A stretch of 10,402 nt of DNA from an uncultured delta proteobacterium. Lineage in GTDB: Bacteria; UBA10199; GCA-002796325; 1-14-0-20-49-13. Every line of letters begins with the position of its first letter. The first letter of the stretch is position 1. Shown piece after piece: positions 1-6,205 of the stretch. Below the pieces are notes generated by a model. It did no database searches. It saw only the letters and a list, made by a program, of their open reading frames with translations, and was not told where the DNA came from. The stretch is from assembly GCA_903868375.1 (NCBI GenBank), contig CAIPVD010000225.1:1-10402 (forward strand), in the 5' to 3' direction. Made by a program: the position numbers and the translations under genes.

Positions 1-1
1 C

Positions 2-799
2 GACATATTCTTTAAGAAGACCAACGACACCGGCCATATCGAACACTACCTAACGAATCTTGCTTCTGCGTTCGACGATACCAAGAAGGAGGTGGTCCTT
101 CCCCAAAAAAGCAAGGATTACAAACGAGCGGTCGGGTCGCTATTTTCTTTCGGCATATATGACCCATACTGGACGGGCGGAAGCATGACGGAATCGGAAG
201 CGGTCGGGTCGTTCGATGCCGCGGGCTTTGATCCGCAAGGATGGAGATCAAGCCGTCCTAACGCCGCTTTTAAAGAATTGACCTATCGCGATGCATTGTG
301 GGCATCGAGGATACTCATGCATTTTTCGGATGACGATATAACCGCCATAGTTAAGACGGCAAAGCTATCGGACAAAAAATATCAGAAATATCTGATCTAC
401 AATCTAATAGAACGCCGAAACAAGATATGCCGTTACTGGTTATCGAAATTAAATCCTATCGATAATTTTAAGCTGTTACAATCCGGCGAAGGCTATACCG
501 TTTCGTTCGACGACCTGCTAGTAAAAGGCGGCTTTGAAAATGCAGCGGATACAAAGTACAGGTTCAGATTGGGAACGGCGAACGCCACGGCAATGCTTAC
601 CGAATGGATAGAACAGAATAAGCCATCGTTCATGATCGACGCTCAAACAATAAAGAAGATGCACAAAGGAATGACGTACATGCTGCAGCTTCAGACCATG
701 CATATAGATGAAATCTGGTGGCCGCCATCGGTCGACCTTTTCTTAAAGAAAGACAAAGAGCTAAAGATCGTTGGAATAAAAAGAAGATACAGCCATTAA
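2..799 (+). CDS. Partial conserved protein of unknown function (C-terminal part)
   Basis: The reading frame is open from the left edge to the TAA at 797-799, so the gene begins outside the window. A GTG at 92 could be read as a start, but it has no convincing ribosome binding site and the frame upstream looks equally coding, so I treat the gene as partial. About 265 residues are visible. They are soluble in character, with no signal peptide or membrane segment in view. The best-ordered part runs from RPNAAFKELTYRDALWASRI through a helix-rich stretch (FSDDDITAIV, YLIYNLIERRNKI, RYWLSKLNPIDNF). It recalls an uncharacterised family with an 'RDA-WA-rI---FsDe-i-aIv ... RRdKI-ryW---NP-d-F' pattern. 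That resemblance is from memory, and I know no function for the family. The gene ends one base before the stop of the convergent small gene at 801-968. Confidence 0.75.
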   Translation, partial: DIFFKKTNDTGHIEHYLTNLASAFDDTKKEVVLPQKSKDYKRAVGSLFSFGIYDPYWTGGSMTESEAVGSFDAAGFDPQGWRSSRPNAAFKELTYRDALWASRILMHFSDDDITAIVKTAKLSDKKYQKYLIYNLIERRNKICRYWLSKLNPIDNFKLLQSGEGYTVSFDDLLVKGGFENAADTKYRFRLGTANATAMLTEWIEQNKPSFMIDAQTIKKMHKGMTYMLQLQTMHIDEIWWPPSVDLFLKKDKELKIVGIKRRYSH

Positions 800-800
800 A

Positions 801-968
801 CTACTTCTTTTCTTTATCATTCTCTGCAACGAATTTTTTGATCTCTTCAAGCGTTTCGAGGATCATTTTTGCTTTTGTAAGGCCGAAAGAGAACGGAAAT
901 TTATCGTTCTCGTCCCTTTTAATGACAAGCACCGGATTGCCCTTGAATTCAGACTTTTCTACTATCAT
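801..968 (-). CDS. Small conserved protein, 55 residues, function unknown
   Basis: This is a short minus-strand gene that a 60-codon cutoff would miss. The ATG at 968-966 is preceded by a perfect AAAGGAGG (977-984) at an 8-base spacing, and the frame runs to a TAG at 803-801. The product starts MIVEKSEFKGNPVLVIKRDE and continues with FPFSFGLTKAKMIL (residues 24-37) and a charged C-terminal helix ending in KEKK. The order strand, strand (PVLVIKRD), FxFSFG turn, then amphipathic helix is typical of a compact basic domain. I recall similar one-domain proteins in other bacteria, some resembling small single-stranded nucleic-acid-binding folds, but this is only an impression. There is no signal peptide. 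A sigma70-like promoter lies at 1009-1037. The stop codon is one base from the stop of the convergent gene at 799. Confidence 0.8.
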   Translation of the reverse strand: MIVEKSEFKGNPVLVIKRDENDKFPFSFGLTKAKMILETLEEIKKFVAENDKEKK

Positions 969-1008
969 ACGCACTTCCTCCTTTAAGGTTTGGTTAATTT
1001 CTTTGCGG

Positions 1009-1037
1009 CTTATACCCGAAATAATAAATGACTACAA
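1009..1037 (-). promoter_or_regulatory. Candidate sigma70-like promoter for the small gene at 801-968
   Basis: On the minus strand, TTGTAG (1037-1032) and TATAAG (1014-1009) are separated by 17 bases. The -10 matches consensus at 5 of 6 positions and the -35 at only 3 of 6. Transcription would begin near 1002, giving a leader of about 34 bases that includes the AAAGGAGG. For the divergent gene at 1098, the only candidate I see is TAAAAT at 1053-1058, with no convincing -35. Confidence 0.4.
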
Positions 1038-1097
1038 CAATAATCATAGCCTTAAAATATTTGACGCTGGGTTGATTGACTGCTAAGAGGTTTTCAT

Positions 1098-2471
1098 ATG
1101 AAAAAACTGATCGCTGTACTTTTTTTGACTGCAGTATCTGCATTCATTCCGAAACCATTGCAGGCGGGAAATTCCAACGCGTTCTTCTTAGGTGACGATG
1201 CCGCCCTGGCTGCCGGGGCGATCGGCGCCATAACCCGCGATTCGGAAGCGATCTGGTATAATCCGGCGGGGCTTGGCGGTAACGACATGAGCAGATTGAA
1301 CGTAAGCGGCACCACCTTCATGCTGCGGGTACAAAAGGTTAAGGGCGGCGTGCAGACAACGCTTCCGTCCGGAGTTTACGATCAAGATCTCTCCGCCAAT
1401 GAATATCTTACCGTTCCATCGGCGCTGACGTTTGCGACCGATGTCAATTCAGATATAAGTATAGGCTTCGGCGTCTTCATGCCGCAGAACAACGATTTTT
1501 CTTTCACCAATTCGCTGTCGAAGGTCGAAACTTTCCCAACGCTGCCGGGACAACAGAATTACGGCCAAGGCTTCGATATAGATGAGCTCGATACCCGCTA
1601 CGATATCGGCGGCGCCGCTGGCTGGCAAATTCGCCCCGATCTTCGCATTGGCGCCGGAGTCTTTCTCGTTTACCAAAGGACGAGATTCAACCAGGACGAG
1701 TTCGAGAACATCGAGTCGGTGGACCAAACCGTGCCCACACCCGTATCCATATTCTACGTCGATAACGTGCGCGCTCTCGTCAGTACGCTTGGCGCAAGGG
1801 CGACGGTCGGCGCGCAGTTCGACCCGATGGATGATTGGCACTTGGGCCTCACCCTTTTCGCCCCAACCATGCAGATCTATAGCTGGGGAAATTTTTCGGC
1901 CGATACCGGTATAGCGAGTATAGCTCCCGGCACGGCGCCGATCTCTATCGCGGAGCGCACCTATTCCAAGATCAGCGAATGGGGTGGCGGAATGGTCGAG
2001 CCATTTCATCCGCAATTTTCGGTCGCATGGGAACAACCCGACTTCTGGATAGGAGCGGCGGCGGACCTATATTTACCGCTGACAAAAGAAAACCTTGCGA
2101 TAGACAAGAAACTTAACTGGAACGTGGCGGTAGGAAGCAAGTTCAAGATAACCGAAAAATTCTACGGTGGCGCTGGGTTCTTCACCGATAATAGCGATTC
2201 TCATTCACCGAACAGCTTCGGAGCCGCCAAGGTCGATTATTACGGTTTAACTTTCGGCGCCGAGTTCAGAACACCTATCCATAGAGAGAACGTTAAGCCT
2301 ATAATCTTTTCGACGGTACTTGCCGGAAGATACGCATTGGGGATCGGCAAATTCGCGGGGCTCGCTTTCGATGTGGAGAACAATGGAAACATTACCAACG
2401 CACCGACGGTGAACAAGGACGTTTACTTTCACGAGCTGTCGGCTTATTTGGGAACGGCATTATATTTCTAA
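1098..2471 (+). CDS. FadL/OMPP1-type outer-membrane transport protein
   Basis: The product is 457 residues, close to the usual size of FadL/TodX-type porins, which pass long-chain fatty acids or other hydrophobic compounds across the outer membrane. The N-terminus is a Sec signal peptide with a likely cleavage after LQA (residue 23). The mature protein opens with the FadL-type hatch signature: an Ala/Gly-rich stretch, then ITRDSEAIWYNPAGLGG, with the hallmark NPAGL at residues 55-59. The rest is alternating amphipathic strands with aromatic girdles, such as GIGFGVFMPQNNDFSF, the ISEWGGGMVEPFHPQFSVAW region and FGAEFRTPI. It ends LGTALYF, a terminal aromatic typical of substrates of the BAM barrel-assembly machinery. 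AAGAGG at 1085-1090 supports the ATG at 1098. The substrate cannot be read from sequence, and no lipid-degradation gene is adjacent. The stop codon overlaps that of the next gene, on the opposite strand. Confidence 0.85.
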   Translation: MKKLIAVLFLTAVSAFIPKPLQAGNSNAFFLGDDAALAAGAIGAITRDSEAIWYNPAGLGGNDMSRLNVSGTTFMLRVQKVKGGVQTTLPSGVYDQDLSANEYLTVPSALTFATDVNSDISIGFGVFMPQNNDFSFTNSLSKVETFPTLPGQQNYGQGFDIDELDTRYDIGGAAGWQIRPDLRIGAGVFLVYQRTRFNQDEFENIESVDQTVPTPVSIFYVDNVRALVSTLGARATVGAQFDPMDDWHLGLTLFAPTMQIYSWGNFSADTGIASIAPGTAPISIAERTYSKISEWGGGMVEPFHPQFSVAWEQPDFWIGAAADLYLPLTKENLAIDKKLNWNVAVGSKFKITEKFYGGAGFFTDNSDSHSPNSFGAAKVDYYGLTFGAEFRTPIHRENVKPIIFSTVLAGRYALGIGKFAGLAFDVENNGNITNAPTVNKDVYFHELSAYLGTALYF

Positions 2472-3607
2472 AAATCGAACGATAGTCCAGTGGCATAGCG
2501 ATAGGTCGCCTTCGAATGATCGTACATACCCGCTTCTTCCGCATAGAATGCAAAATTAAGCGTTACTGGCGCCCACTCTGCAGAAAGGCCAGCCGCCGGA
2601 TATCCTTGGTTGCAACCGGCGCGTAAAGAGAAATTCGTCTTGATAACTTCGGGGAACTTCGCTTCAACTCCGAAGTGAAACTTATTCAAAAAAGCCATTC
2701 CGCGATTCAGTTCGCGAAAATCTGCAAGCACCGCAAGTTTAACAAAGCCTATCTCTGGGAATATACCGCCTCCGACCGTCACCGACATCGGAAGTTCCGG
2801 CGCATCGCCCGTAAATCTCGTATTGCCGATGTCCTGCACGGTAAATGAAAGAGTTGGGGCCAGAGCATCTTCCAAAATTGGAAGTTTATATTTAGAGCCA
2901 ACATCGACACCCGCACCGATACCCTTCTGCCATGCGCCAAAACCGACCAGGTCCTTTATGTTAGACACCAATATATCAGTGGTCGTTACCTGCTGCTCCA
3001 ATCCCATTCTATATAGAACTTTTAAATTTGCGCCGACCTGAAGCGCATCGTCGAAGAACGAATATGCGCTGCCGAATATTCCACCGGTACTCGTGCTTGT
3101 TTTAAAATCAAAATTCGGGAAAGCTTGGTTGCGAAGGGAAATAACAAATCTGCTATCGACTACAAGTCCGCCGGCATAGTTCTTGGTCCTAACGTGGAAC
3201 ATGGGCATTGCCGTATTGAAGGTATTGAACTCGCCTAAATGGCTTTGAGTAAATGCGCTGAAGATATCTATTTTTTGCGAAGAGCTTGCAGAGCCTTTCA
3301 GATCGTCGCGAAGCTGGAAAAGGTCTTTTATTATTCCCCAGAAGTTATCGCCATACTCGATCATCGGCATGCCGATGCTGTAGATGATTCCGCTATCGTC
3401 ATAATCGTTTATCGCCGCAGGATTGTAGAACTGCGCAATGGCATCGGTACCGGGCATTGCGGTAAAGGCATTGCCCATGCCAAGCGGACGGACGCCACGC
3501 ATGAGAGCTGGGAAGTCGTCGCTAATTCCCGTTGGCTTGCCGGCGCGCGCAATTAGCGAAAACGAAAGAACCAGAATTATTATGGATAAGACGAATATTT
3601 TCTTCAC
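2468..3607 (-). CDS. Outer-membrane beta-barrel protein, PorV/UPF0164-like (FadL superfamily)
   Basis: I place the start at the GTG at 3607-3605. This gives VKKIFVLSIIILVLSFSLIA followed by RA, a clean signal peptide with cleavage after ARA (residue 22), and a 379-residue product. A TTG at 3640 would extend the frame 11 codons into the upstream gene, but it spoils the signal peptide. Neither start has a good Shine-Dalgarno, so translational coupling to the upstream stop (8 bases before the GTG) is likely. Residues 38-66 read GVRPLGMGNAFTA then DAIAQFYNPAAI, the N-terminal hatch pattern shared by PorV, UPF0164 and TraF-like members of the FadL superfamily. Amphipathic strands follow and the C-terminus is GLSFDF. 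The neighbouring FadL-type gene has the same general architecture. PorV-like proteins can act in type IX secretion, but nothing here supports that; an unassigned barrel is the safe reading. Confidence 0.8.
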   Translation of the reverse strand: MKKIFVLSIIILVLSFSLIARAGKPTGISDDFPALMRGVRPLGMGNAFTAMPGTDAIAQFYNPAAINDYDDSGIIYSIGMPMIEYGDNFWGIIKDLFQLRDDLKGSASSSQKIDIFSAFTQSHLGEFNTFNTAMPMFHVRTKNYAGGLVVDSRFVISLRNQAFPNFDFKTSTSTGGIFGSAYSFFDDALQVGANLKVLYRMGLEQQVTTTDILVSNIKDLVGFGAWQKGIGAGVDVGSKYKLPILEDALAPTLSFTVQDIGNTRFTGDAPELPMSVTVGGGIFPEIGFVKLAVLADFRELNRGMAFLNKFHFGVEAKFPEVIKTNFSLRAGCNQGYPAAGLSAEWAPVTLNFAFYAEEAGMYDHSKATYRYATGLSFDF

Positions 3608-3615
3608 AAGTTTTA

Positions 3616-4422
3616 TCAAGTTGGCGGCGGTGCGGCACAATCAGGGACATCGAAGTCACTGCACTTATTTATCACCGGCGAACTAAAATCGCCATTATCC
3701 CGTGACAGGTCCGCCCCGTCATTTGGCGAAAGCTGGCATTTGTTCATGTCTCGCAAAATATCTATGTCGAACCCATCCGCCATGCCCGATTTCACTCGAA
3801 GCACGCAGTAAGTATATCTGCCATTCACGACGATCGGATCATCTGGTGACAGTCCTGAATCGATGAGCGCCTGATCGAACTCCTTTAGATCATCTTGAAC
3901 GATATCTTTTATCGGCGCTGTTATCCTACTCGTATCTATCGGGCCGTTCGGGTCTGGCTTCGCCGTTAAAGGCGACAGCGCAAGAGATTCGATTAGGAAC
4001 AAAAGGCCTCTTTGGAATTGCTGGTCTAGATAGTAGATATTGCTAATATCAGGTTGAGGATTCAAGCCATTTACAAGGGCAAATATCGCCGAATGTAAAA
4101 AGGCAGGATCTGCACTTATCGGCGCAAGACCATCGTACATGCTGGCGAAAAGGTCCTTTCTCTTTGCAACGTCGGAAACGATACTGGCCAGCGTTAACAA
4201 CTTGAACTTCCCCTTTCCTGCATATGCACTTGAAATAAGCAGCGCCGCTTCCACATTTCCCGGCTCGTCGGCAAGAGCCGCGGTACCGGCCTGTATCGCC
4301 GCATCCCAATTGCCTTTGTCGAGAGCAAACCTCGCCGCCTCCAGGTTGTGATCGACAGCCGAGCCGCACGAACCAATAAAGACAAGCATTAGAACAGCCA
4401 ATAGCGACAATACAGATTTCAT
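3616..4422 (-). CDS. TPR-containing lipoprotein
   Basis: The 268-residue product begins with a lipoprotein signal peptide (MKSVLSLLAVLMLVFIGSC), with the lipidated cysteine at residue 19. Residues 26-73 form at least one tetratricopeptide-like helix pair: ARFALDKGNWDAAIQAGTAA, a DEPGN turn, then LLISSAYAGKGKF. The rest is helical (about residues 74-175), and the tail holds four cysteines and ends in PPPT. TPR lipoproteins usually scaffold envelope complexes, and the tight linkage to the barrel gene downstream (8 bases from this stop to its GTG) suggests the two act together. The ATG at 4422-4420 has no Shine-Dalgarno. A promoter ends so close upstream that the mRNA would have a leader of only about three bases, so initiation is probably leaderless. 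The partner and exact role are unknown. Confidence 0.8.
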   Translation of the reverse strand: MKSVLSLLAVLMLVFIGSCGSAVDHNLEAARFALDKGNWDAAIQAGTAALADEPGNVEAALLISSAYAGKGKFKLLTLASIVSDVAKRKDLFASMYDGLAPISADPAFLHSAIFALVNGLNPQPDISNIYYLDQQFQRGLLFLIESLALSPLTAKPDPNGPIDTSRITAPIKDIVQDDLKEFDQALIDSGLSPDDPIVVNGRYTYCVLRVKSGMADGFDIDILRDMNKCQLSPNDGADLSRDNGDFSSPVINKCSDFDVPDCAAPPPT

Positions 4423-4431
4423 TGTGGTCTA

Positions 4432-4460
4432 ATTCTACATGTAATATCGCTATTGTTCAA
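4432..4460 (-). promoter_or_regulatory. Sigma70-like promoter giving a near-leaderless mRNA
   Basis: On the minus strand, TTGAAC (4460-4455, 4 of 6) and TAGAAT (4437-4432, 5 of 6) are separated by exactly 17 bases. The expected transcription start is about seven bases on, near 4425, and the ATG of the TPR lipoprotein is at 4422. A leader this short fits the missing ribosome binding site. TAGAAT recurs as a -10-like element at 7460-7465 and 9014-9019. Confidence 0.6.
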
Positions 4461-4507
4461 CGCTTAATAAAATCTCGTCCCATTTTTTAGATTTTCAAAC
4501 GAAAAGC

Positions 4508-4523
4508 GTTCGGGTCTTCGAAC
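4508..4523. promoter_or_regulatory. Inverted repeat, possible enhancer-binding-protein site
   Basis: GTTCG-ggtctt-CGAAC is a perfect inverted repeat with 5-base arms and a 6-base spacer. A further CGAAC half-site lies at 4544-4548. Its centre is about 95 bases upstream of the predicted sigma54 start, within the range where RpoN activators usually bind. Assigning it to such an activator is inference. Confidence 0.35.
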
Positions 4524-4584
4524 TCGCCGCAGAATATTTTTTCCGAACTTACCGTAAAACTTAACATATTTTTTTTACGATGCA

Positions 4585-4600
4585 TGGCACGCCTTTTGCT
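4585..4600 (+). promoter_or_regulatory. Sigma54 (RpoN) -24/-12 promoter
   Basis: TGGCACGCCTTTTGCT matches the sigma54 consensus TGGCACG-N4-TTGCW at every specified position. The invariant GG (4586-4587) and GC (4598-4599) are in correct register. The predicted start is near 4611, giving a leader of about 22 bases that contains the AAAGGA of the gene at 4634. I checked the rest of the window by eye for TGGCA/TTGC pairs on both strands and found no other good match. Such promoters need an AAA+ activator, and none is encoded in this window. Confidence 0.85.
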
Positions 4601-4633
4601 TATCGAAGAACATAACAAACGAAAGGAAAAAAT

Positions 4634-5134
4634 ATGGGAGAACTATTCGTATCAAAAAATGACGTAGTAAACGCATCGGTAGCAAAGAAGCTTATCACAG
4701 CGGAACAAAAGGCCCAGTTCGGGGCATATCTGGACGAATTAGATATCGCTATCGATGGAAAACTCGACGGAGGTTTTTACGACAGCCAGCTAAAATTTGG
4801 GAAATTTTCAACCGAGGCCAAGCAGATCGTTAATTCCTTATTAAGAAACAAGATCGACTTCGCGACAAGGCCAGATAGGCCGCAAGAAGATTCAGCCTTC
4901 GTGATCGGAGGAAAGTTTTTGCTATCGTTTCTGATGCTCACTACACCAGGATGCGATGCCCGCGATTATCATCCATGCATCAACCCCGACGAACCATGCC
5001 CAAGCGGCCCGACCGAATGTTGGTACGACGACCAGCATAAGGAACTCTGCGACTGCATAACCGGATATACGGAACAATGCGACAGATACGGCTGCGATTG
5101 CGTCGAGCAAGACAACCATTACGACAAATACTAA
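4634..5134 (+). CDS. Sigma54-controlled protein with a nine-cysteine C-terminal tail, function unknown
   Basis: The ATG at 4634 has AAAGGA (4622-4627) at a 6-base spacing. The 166-residue product has three parts. Residues 1-85 are a charged, helix-rich domain (for example VAKKLITAEQKAQFGAYLDE) with no signal peptide. Residues 88-106 are hydrophobic (AFVIGGKFLLSFLMLTTPG), including a Gly-Gly pair at 92-93. Residues 107-166 carry nine cysteines (107, 115, 122, 129, 139, 141, 149, 154, 156) spaced with Pro, Gly, Asp and Tyr, ending in YDKY. The tail could be disulfide-bonded or metal-binding. The hydrophobic stretch could be a membrane anchor exposing the tail, or the junction between a leader and a modified core peptide. 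No maturase or transporter gene is next to it, so a peptide natural product is only a speculation. I do not recognise the family. It is single-gene, convergent with 5144-5644. Confidence 0.8.
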   Translation: MGELFVSKNDVVNASVAKKLITAEQKAQFGAYLDELDIAIDGKLDGGFYDSQLKFGKFSTEAKQIVNSLLRNKIDFATRPDRPQEDSAFVIGGKFLLSFLMLTTPGCDARDYHPCINPDEPCPSGPTECWYDDQHKELCDCITGYTEQCDRYGCDCVEQDNHYDKY

Positions 5135-5143
5135 ACCATCGCC

Positions 5144-5644
5144 CTACCTTTGGCGTCTTCGCGAGCTAAAATAGAACCATAAATAAGCGGCGGCTAGAAG
5201 GATTATATTCGGATAGAAGATGATTGGGTCACCCCACGGCACGCCGTTGTAACGAAAGTCAGATATCGGCCACAGAAATGGCGTTGCAAAGAAACGCGTC
5301 GAATGCGTTGGAATATCCATGCAGATATGCAACGCCCAGGCGAACATCGGCCAGAATATTTTTCTCTTACGCACAAAATAAACAATCAGAAAGGCGACCG
5401 CAAACATAAAGATGCTATGCGTAACGTTGTAAAGTGAGTGGACGTATTGCGGTATCGAAGAATCGAGCGGCAGGCCCTTGGACCAATCAGGCCCGCTTGC
5501 AAGGCCTAAGATCCGCATCATCGAAAATATCCCGAAACTTAGCATGTCGGGCATAACGCCAAAGCCAAATGCCCACCAGAACGAGCGTTTGTCCTTGCGC
5601 CCAAAAGCCACCCCGCCCCATAGACCGTGTGAAATGACGTCCAT
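5144..5644 (-). CDS. DUF457/YdjM-like inner-membrane protein, possible metal-dependent hydrolase
   Basis: The 166-residue integral membrane protein has about four hydrophobic segments. It starts MDVISHGLWGG and ends in a basic tail (SSRRRQR) after a last membrane helix. Conserved-looking polar residues lie in or beside the membrane segments: D2, H6, D33 (in VMPDM), H69, H76, and H106/D110/H114 in ALHICMDIPTHS. This His/Asp pattern is that of the DUF457/YdjM family of membrane proteins, often annotated as metal-dependent hydrolases on the basis of these residues; no substrate is established. The DFRYNGVPWGDPIIFYPN segment near the C-terminus is also typical of the subgroup as I recall it. The start is 3 bases after the TAA of the upstream gene and has no Shine-Dalgarno, so coupled translation from the same mRNA is likely. 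Confidence 0.75.
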   Translation of the reverse strand: MDVISHGLWGGVAFGRKDKRSFWWAFGFGVMPDMLSFGIFSMMRILGLASGPDWSKGLPLDSSIPQYVHSLYNVTHSIFMFAVAFLIVYFVRKRKIFWPMFAWALHICMDIPTHSTRFFATPFLWPISDFRYNGVPWGDPIIFYPNIILLAAAYLWFYFSSRRRQR

Positions 5645-5647
5645 AAA

Positions 5648-6037
5648 TTAATATCTAACGGCCGTAGCTCTTACGACCTTCGTTCTAGCTCTGACCAATA
5701 CATTGTTCACCCTGACCAAGACGCCAGCACCTGTATCGAACTGAATGTTCGTGATAGCATCTGCGCCGATATCTCGCGCCTTCTCCTTTAAAGCATCGAT
5801 ATATTCCTGGTCCGGTATGAGTTTGCTGCCACTCGCCTTCAGCAGTCCAAGTTCTTTGCAGGGCTTATCGGCATTGCCGATAAACACCTGCACCGCTCCA
5901 GTATGCCCACCAGTGTATGGATTATAATCCGTATCGGTTATCGTCACATCGACGTCGATCGCATGAGCGATGCTGGGAAAAACAAGTAACGACAAGATAA
6001 GCACCGGCGCTAGAATATTTCGAATAAATCTATTCAT
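5648..6037 (-). CDS. Small exported protein with a YbjQ/RcsF-like domain
   Basis: I chose the ATG at 6037, which gives MNRFIRN, a hydrophobic core and a cleavage after AHA, a normal Sec signal peptide. An in-frame ATG at 6055 would add six residues. Neither has a Shine-Dalgarno, so this is a judgement. The mature protein is about 103 residues. Its centre, from VQVFIG through CKELGLL, then a helix EYIDALKEKARDIGADAITN and strands VLVRVNNVLVRART, matches the strand-helix-strand plan in YbjQ/heavy-metal-binding and RcsF-like proteins, where 'A--LGADAI' is the recurring core. In RcsF the domain senses envelope stress; whether this one does is unknown. A single cysteine is present in the mature part. 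It shares an mRNA with the DUF457-like gene downstream. The tRNA terminator at 6076-6110 insulates it from the tRNA, so a promoter must lie in the short gap; only a poor candidate is visible. Confidence 0.7.
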   Translation of the reverse strand: MNRFIRNILAPVLILSLLVFPSIAHAIDVDVTITDTDYNPYTGGHTGAVQVFIGNADKPCKELGLLKASGSKLIPDQEYIDALKEKARDIGADAITNIQFDTGAGVLVRVNNVLVRARTKVVRATAVRY

Positions 6038-6075
6038 ATGTGAATAACTGGACATAGAATTTGTGAGGTGTCTAG

Positions 6076-6110
6076 AAAAAAATCCCGAGACGCCAAAGGC
6101 GCCTCGGGAT
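6076..6110 (-). terminator. Intrinsic terminator of the tRNA transcript
   Basis: A 13-base-pair stem (6110-6098 with 6094-6082) has a 3-base loop and a run of seven T on the minus strand (6082-6076). The one non-Watson-Crick position (6090/6102) is a G-U wobble in minus-strand RNA but an A-C mismatch in plus-strand RNA, so the minus direction is the intended one. It ends the tRNA transcript before the gene at 6037. Confidence 0.85.
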
Positions 6111-6118
6111 TTTTATTG

Positions 6119-6192
6119 TTGCGGGGGTTGGATTTGAACCAACGACCTCCAGGTTATGAGCCTGGCAAGCTACCGGGCTGCTCTACCCCGCG
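6119..6192 (-). tRNA. Initiator tRNA-fMet (anticodon CAT), CCA not encoded
   Basis: The minus strand folds as a full cloverleaf of 74 bases: acceptor CGCGGGG/CCCCGCA, D-arm GAGC/GCTT with the AGCCCGGTA loop, anticodon stem CCAGG/CCTGG around CTCATAA, and T-arm GTTGG-TTCAAAT-CCAAC. The C1-A72 mismatch and the A11-U24 pair are initiator hallmarks that set it apart from elongator tRNA-Met. The bases after discriminator A73 are CAA, so the CCA tail must be added by tRNA nucleotidyltransferase. The anticodon stem has A29-U41 where most initiators have G29-C41, leaving two of the usual three G-C pairs. Own promoter and terminator make it a single-gene transcript. Confidence 0.95.
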
Positions 6193-6205
6193 ATATGTGT
6201 GTGGG

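Noticed and set aside
989..1006. TGG-N10-TTTGC pair resembling a second sigma54 promoter upstream of the FadL-type gene
   Set aside because: Only the GG and GC dinucleotides fit; the -24 box (TGGTTAA) is far from TGGCACG, and the pair overlaps the leader of the divergent small gene.
718..1086. Plus-strand open frame of 122 residues
   Set aside because: It overlaps the end of the first gene and lies antisense to the small gene at 801-968, which has a perfect ribosome binding site.
1061..1089. TTGACG with TAAGAG at 17 bases as a promoter of the FadL-type gene
   Set aside because: The -10 would lie on the ribosome binding site and give a start next to the ATG, although the gene has a usable Shine-Dalgarno; TAAGAG matches poorly.
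1449..2036. Minus-strand open frame of 195 residues inside the FadL-type gene
   Set aside because: It lies wholly within a well-supported gene and its protein is rich in Arg and His with no recognisable domain, as expected of a shadow frame.
5136..5155. CGCC-N8-GGCG between the convergent genes at 5134 and 5144 as a terminator
   Set aside because: Only four base pairs and no T-run on either strand.
6067..6094. TTGGCG with TAGACA at 16 bases as a promoter of the gene at 5648-6037
   Set aside because: It overlaps the tRNA terminator stem and the -10 matches only 3 of 6 positions, so I note it but do not annotate it.
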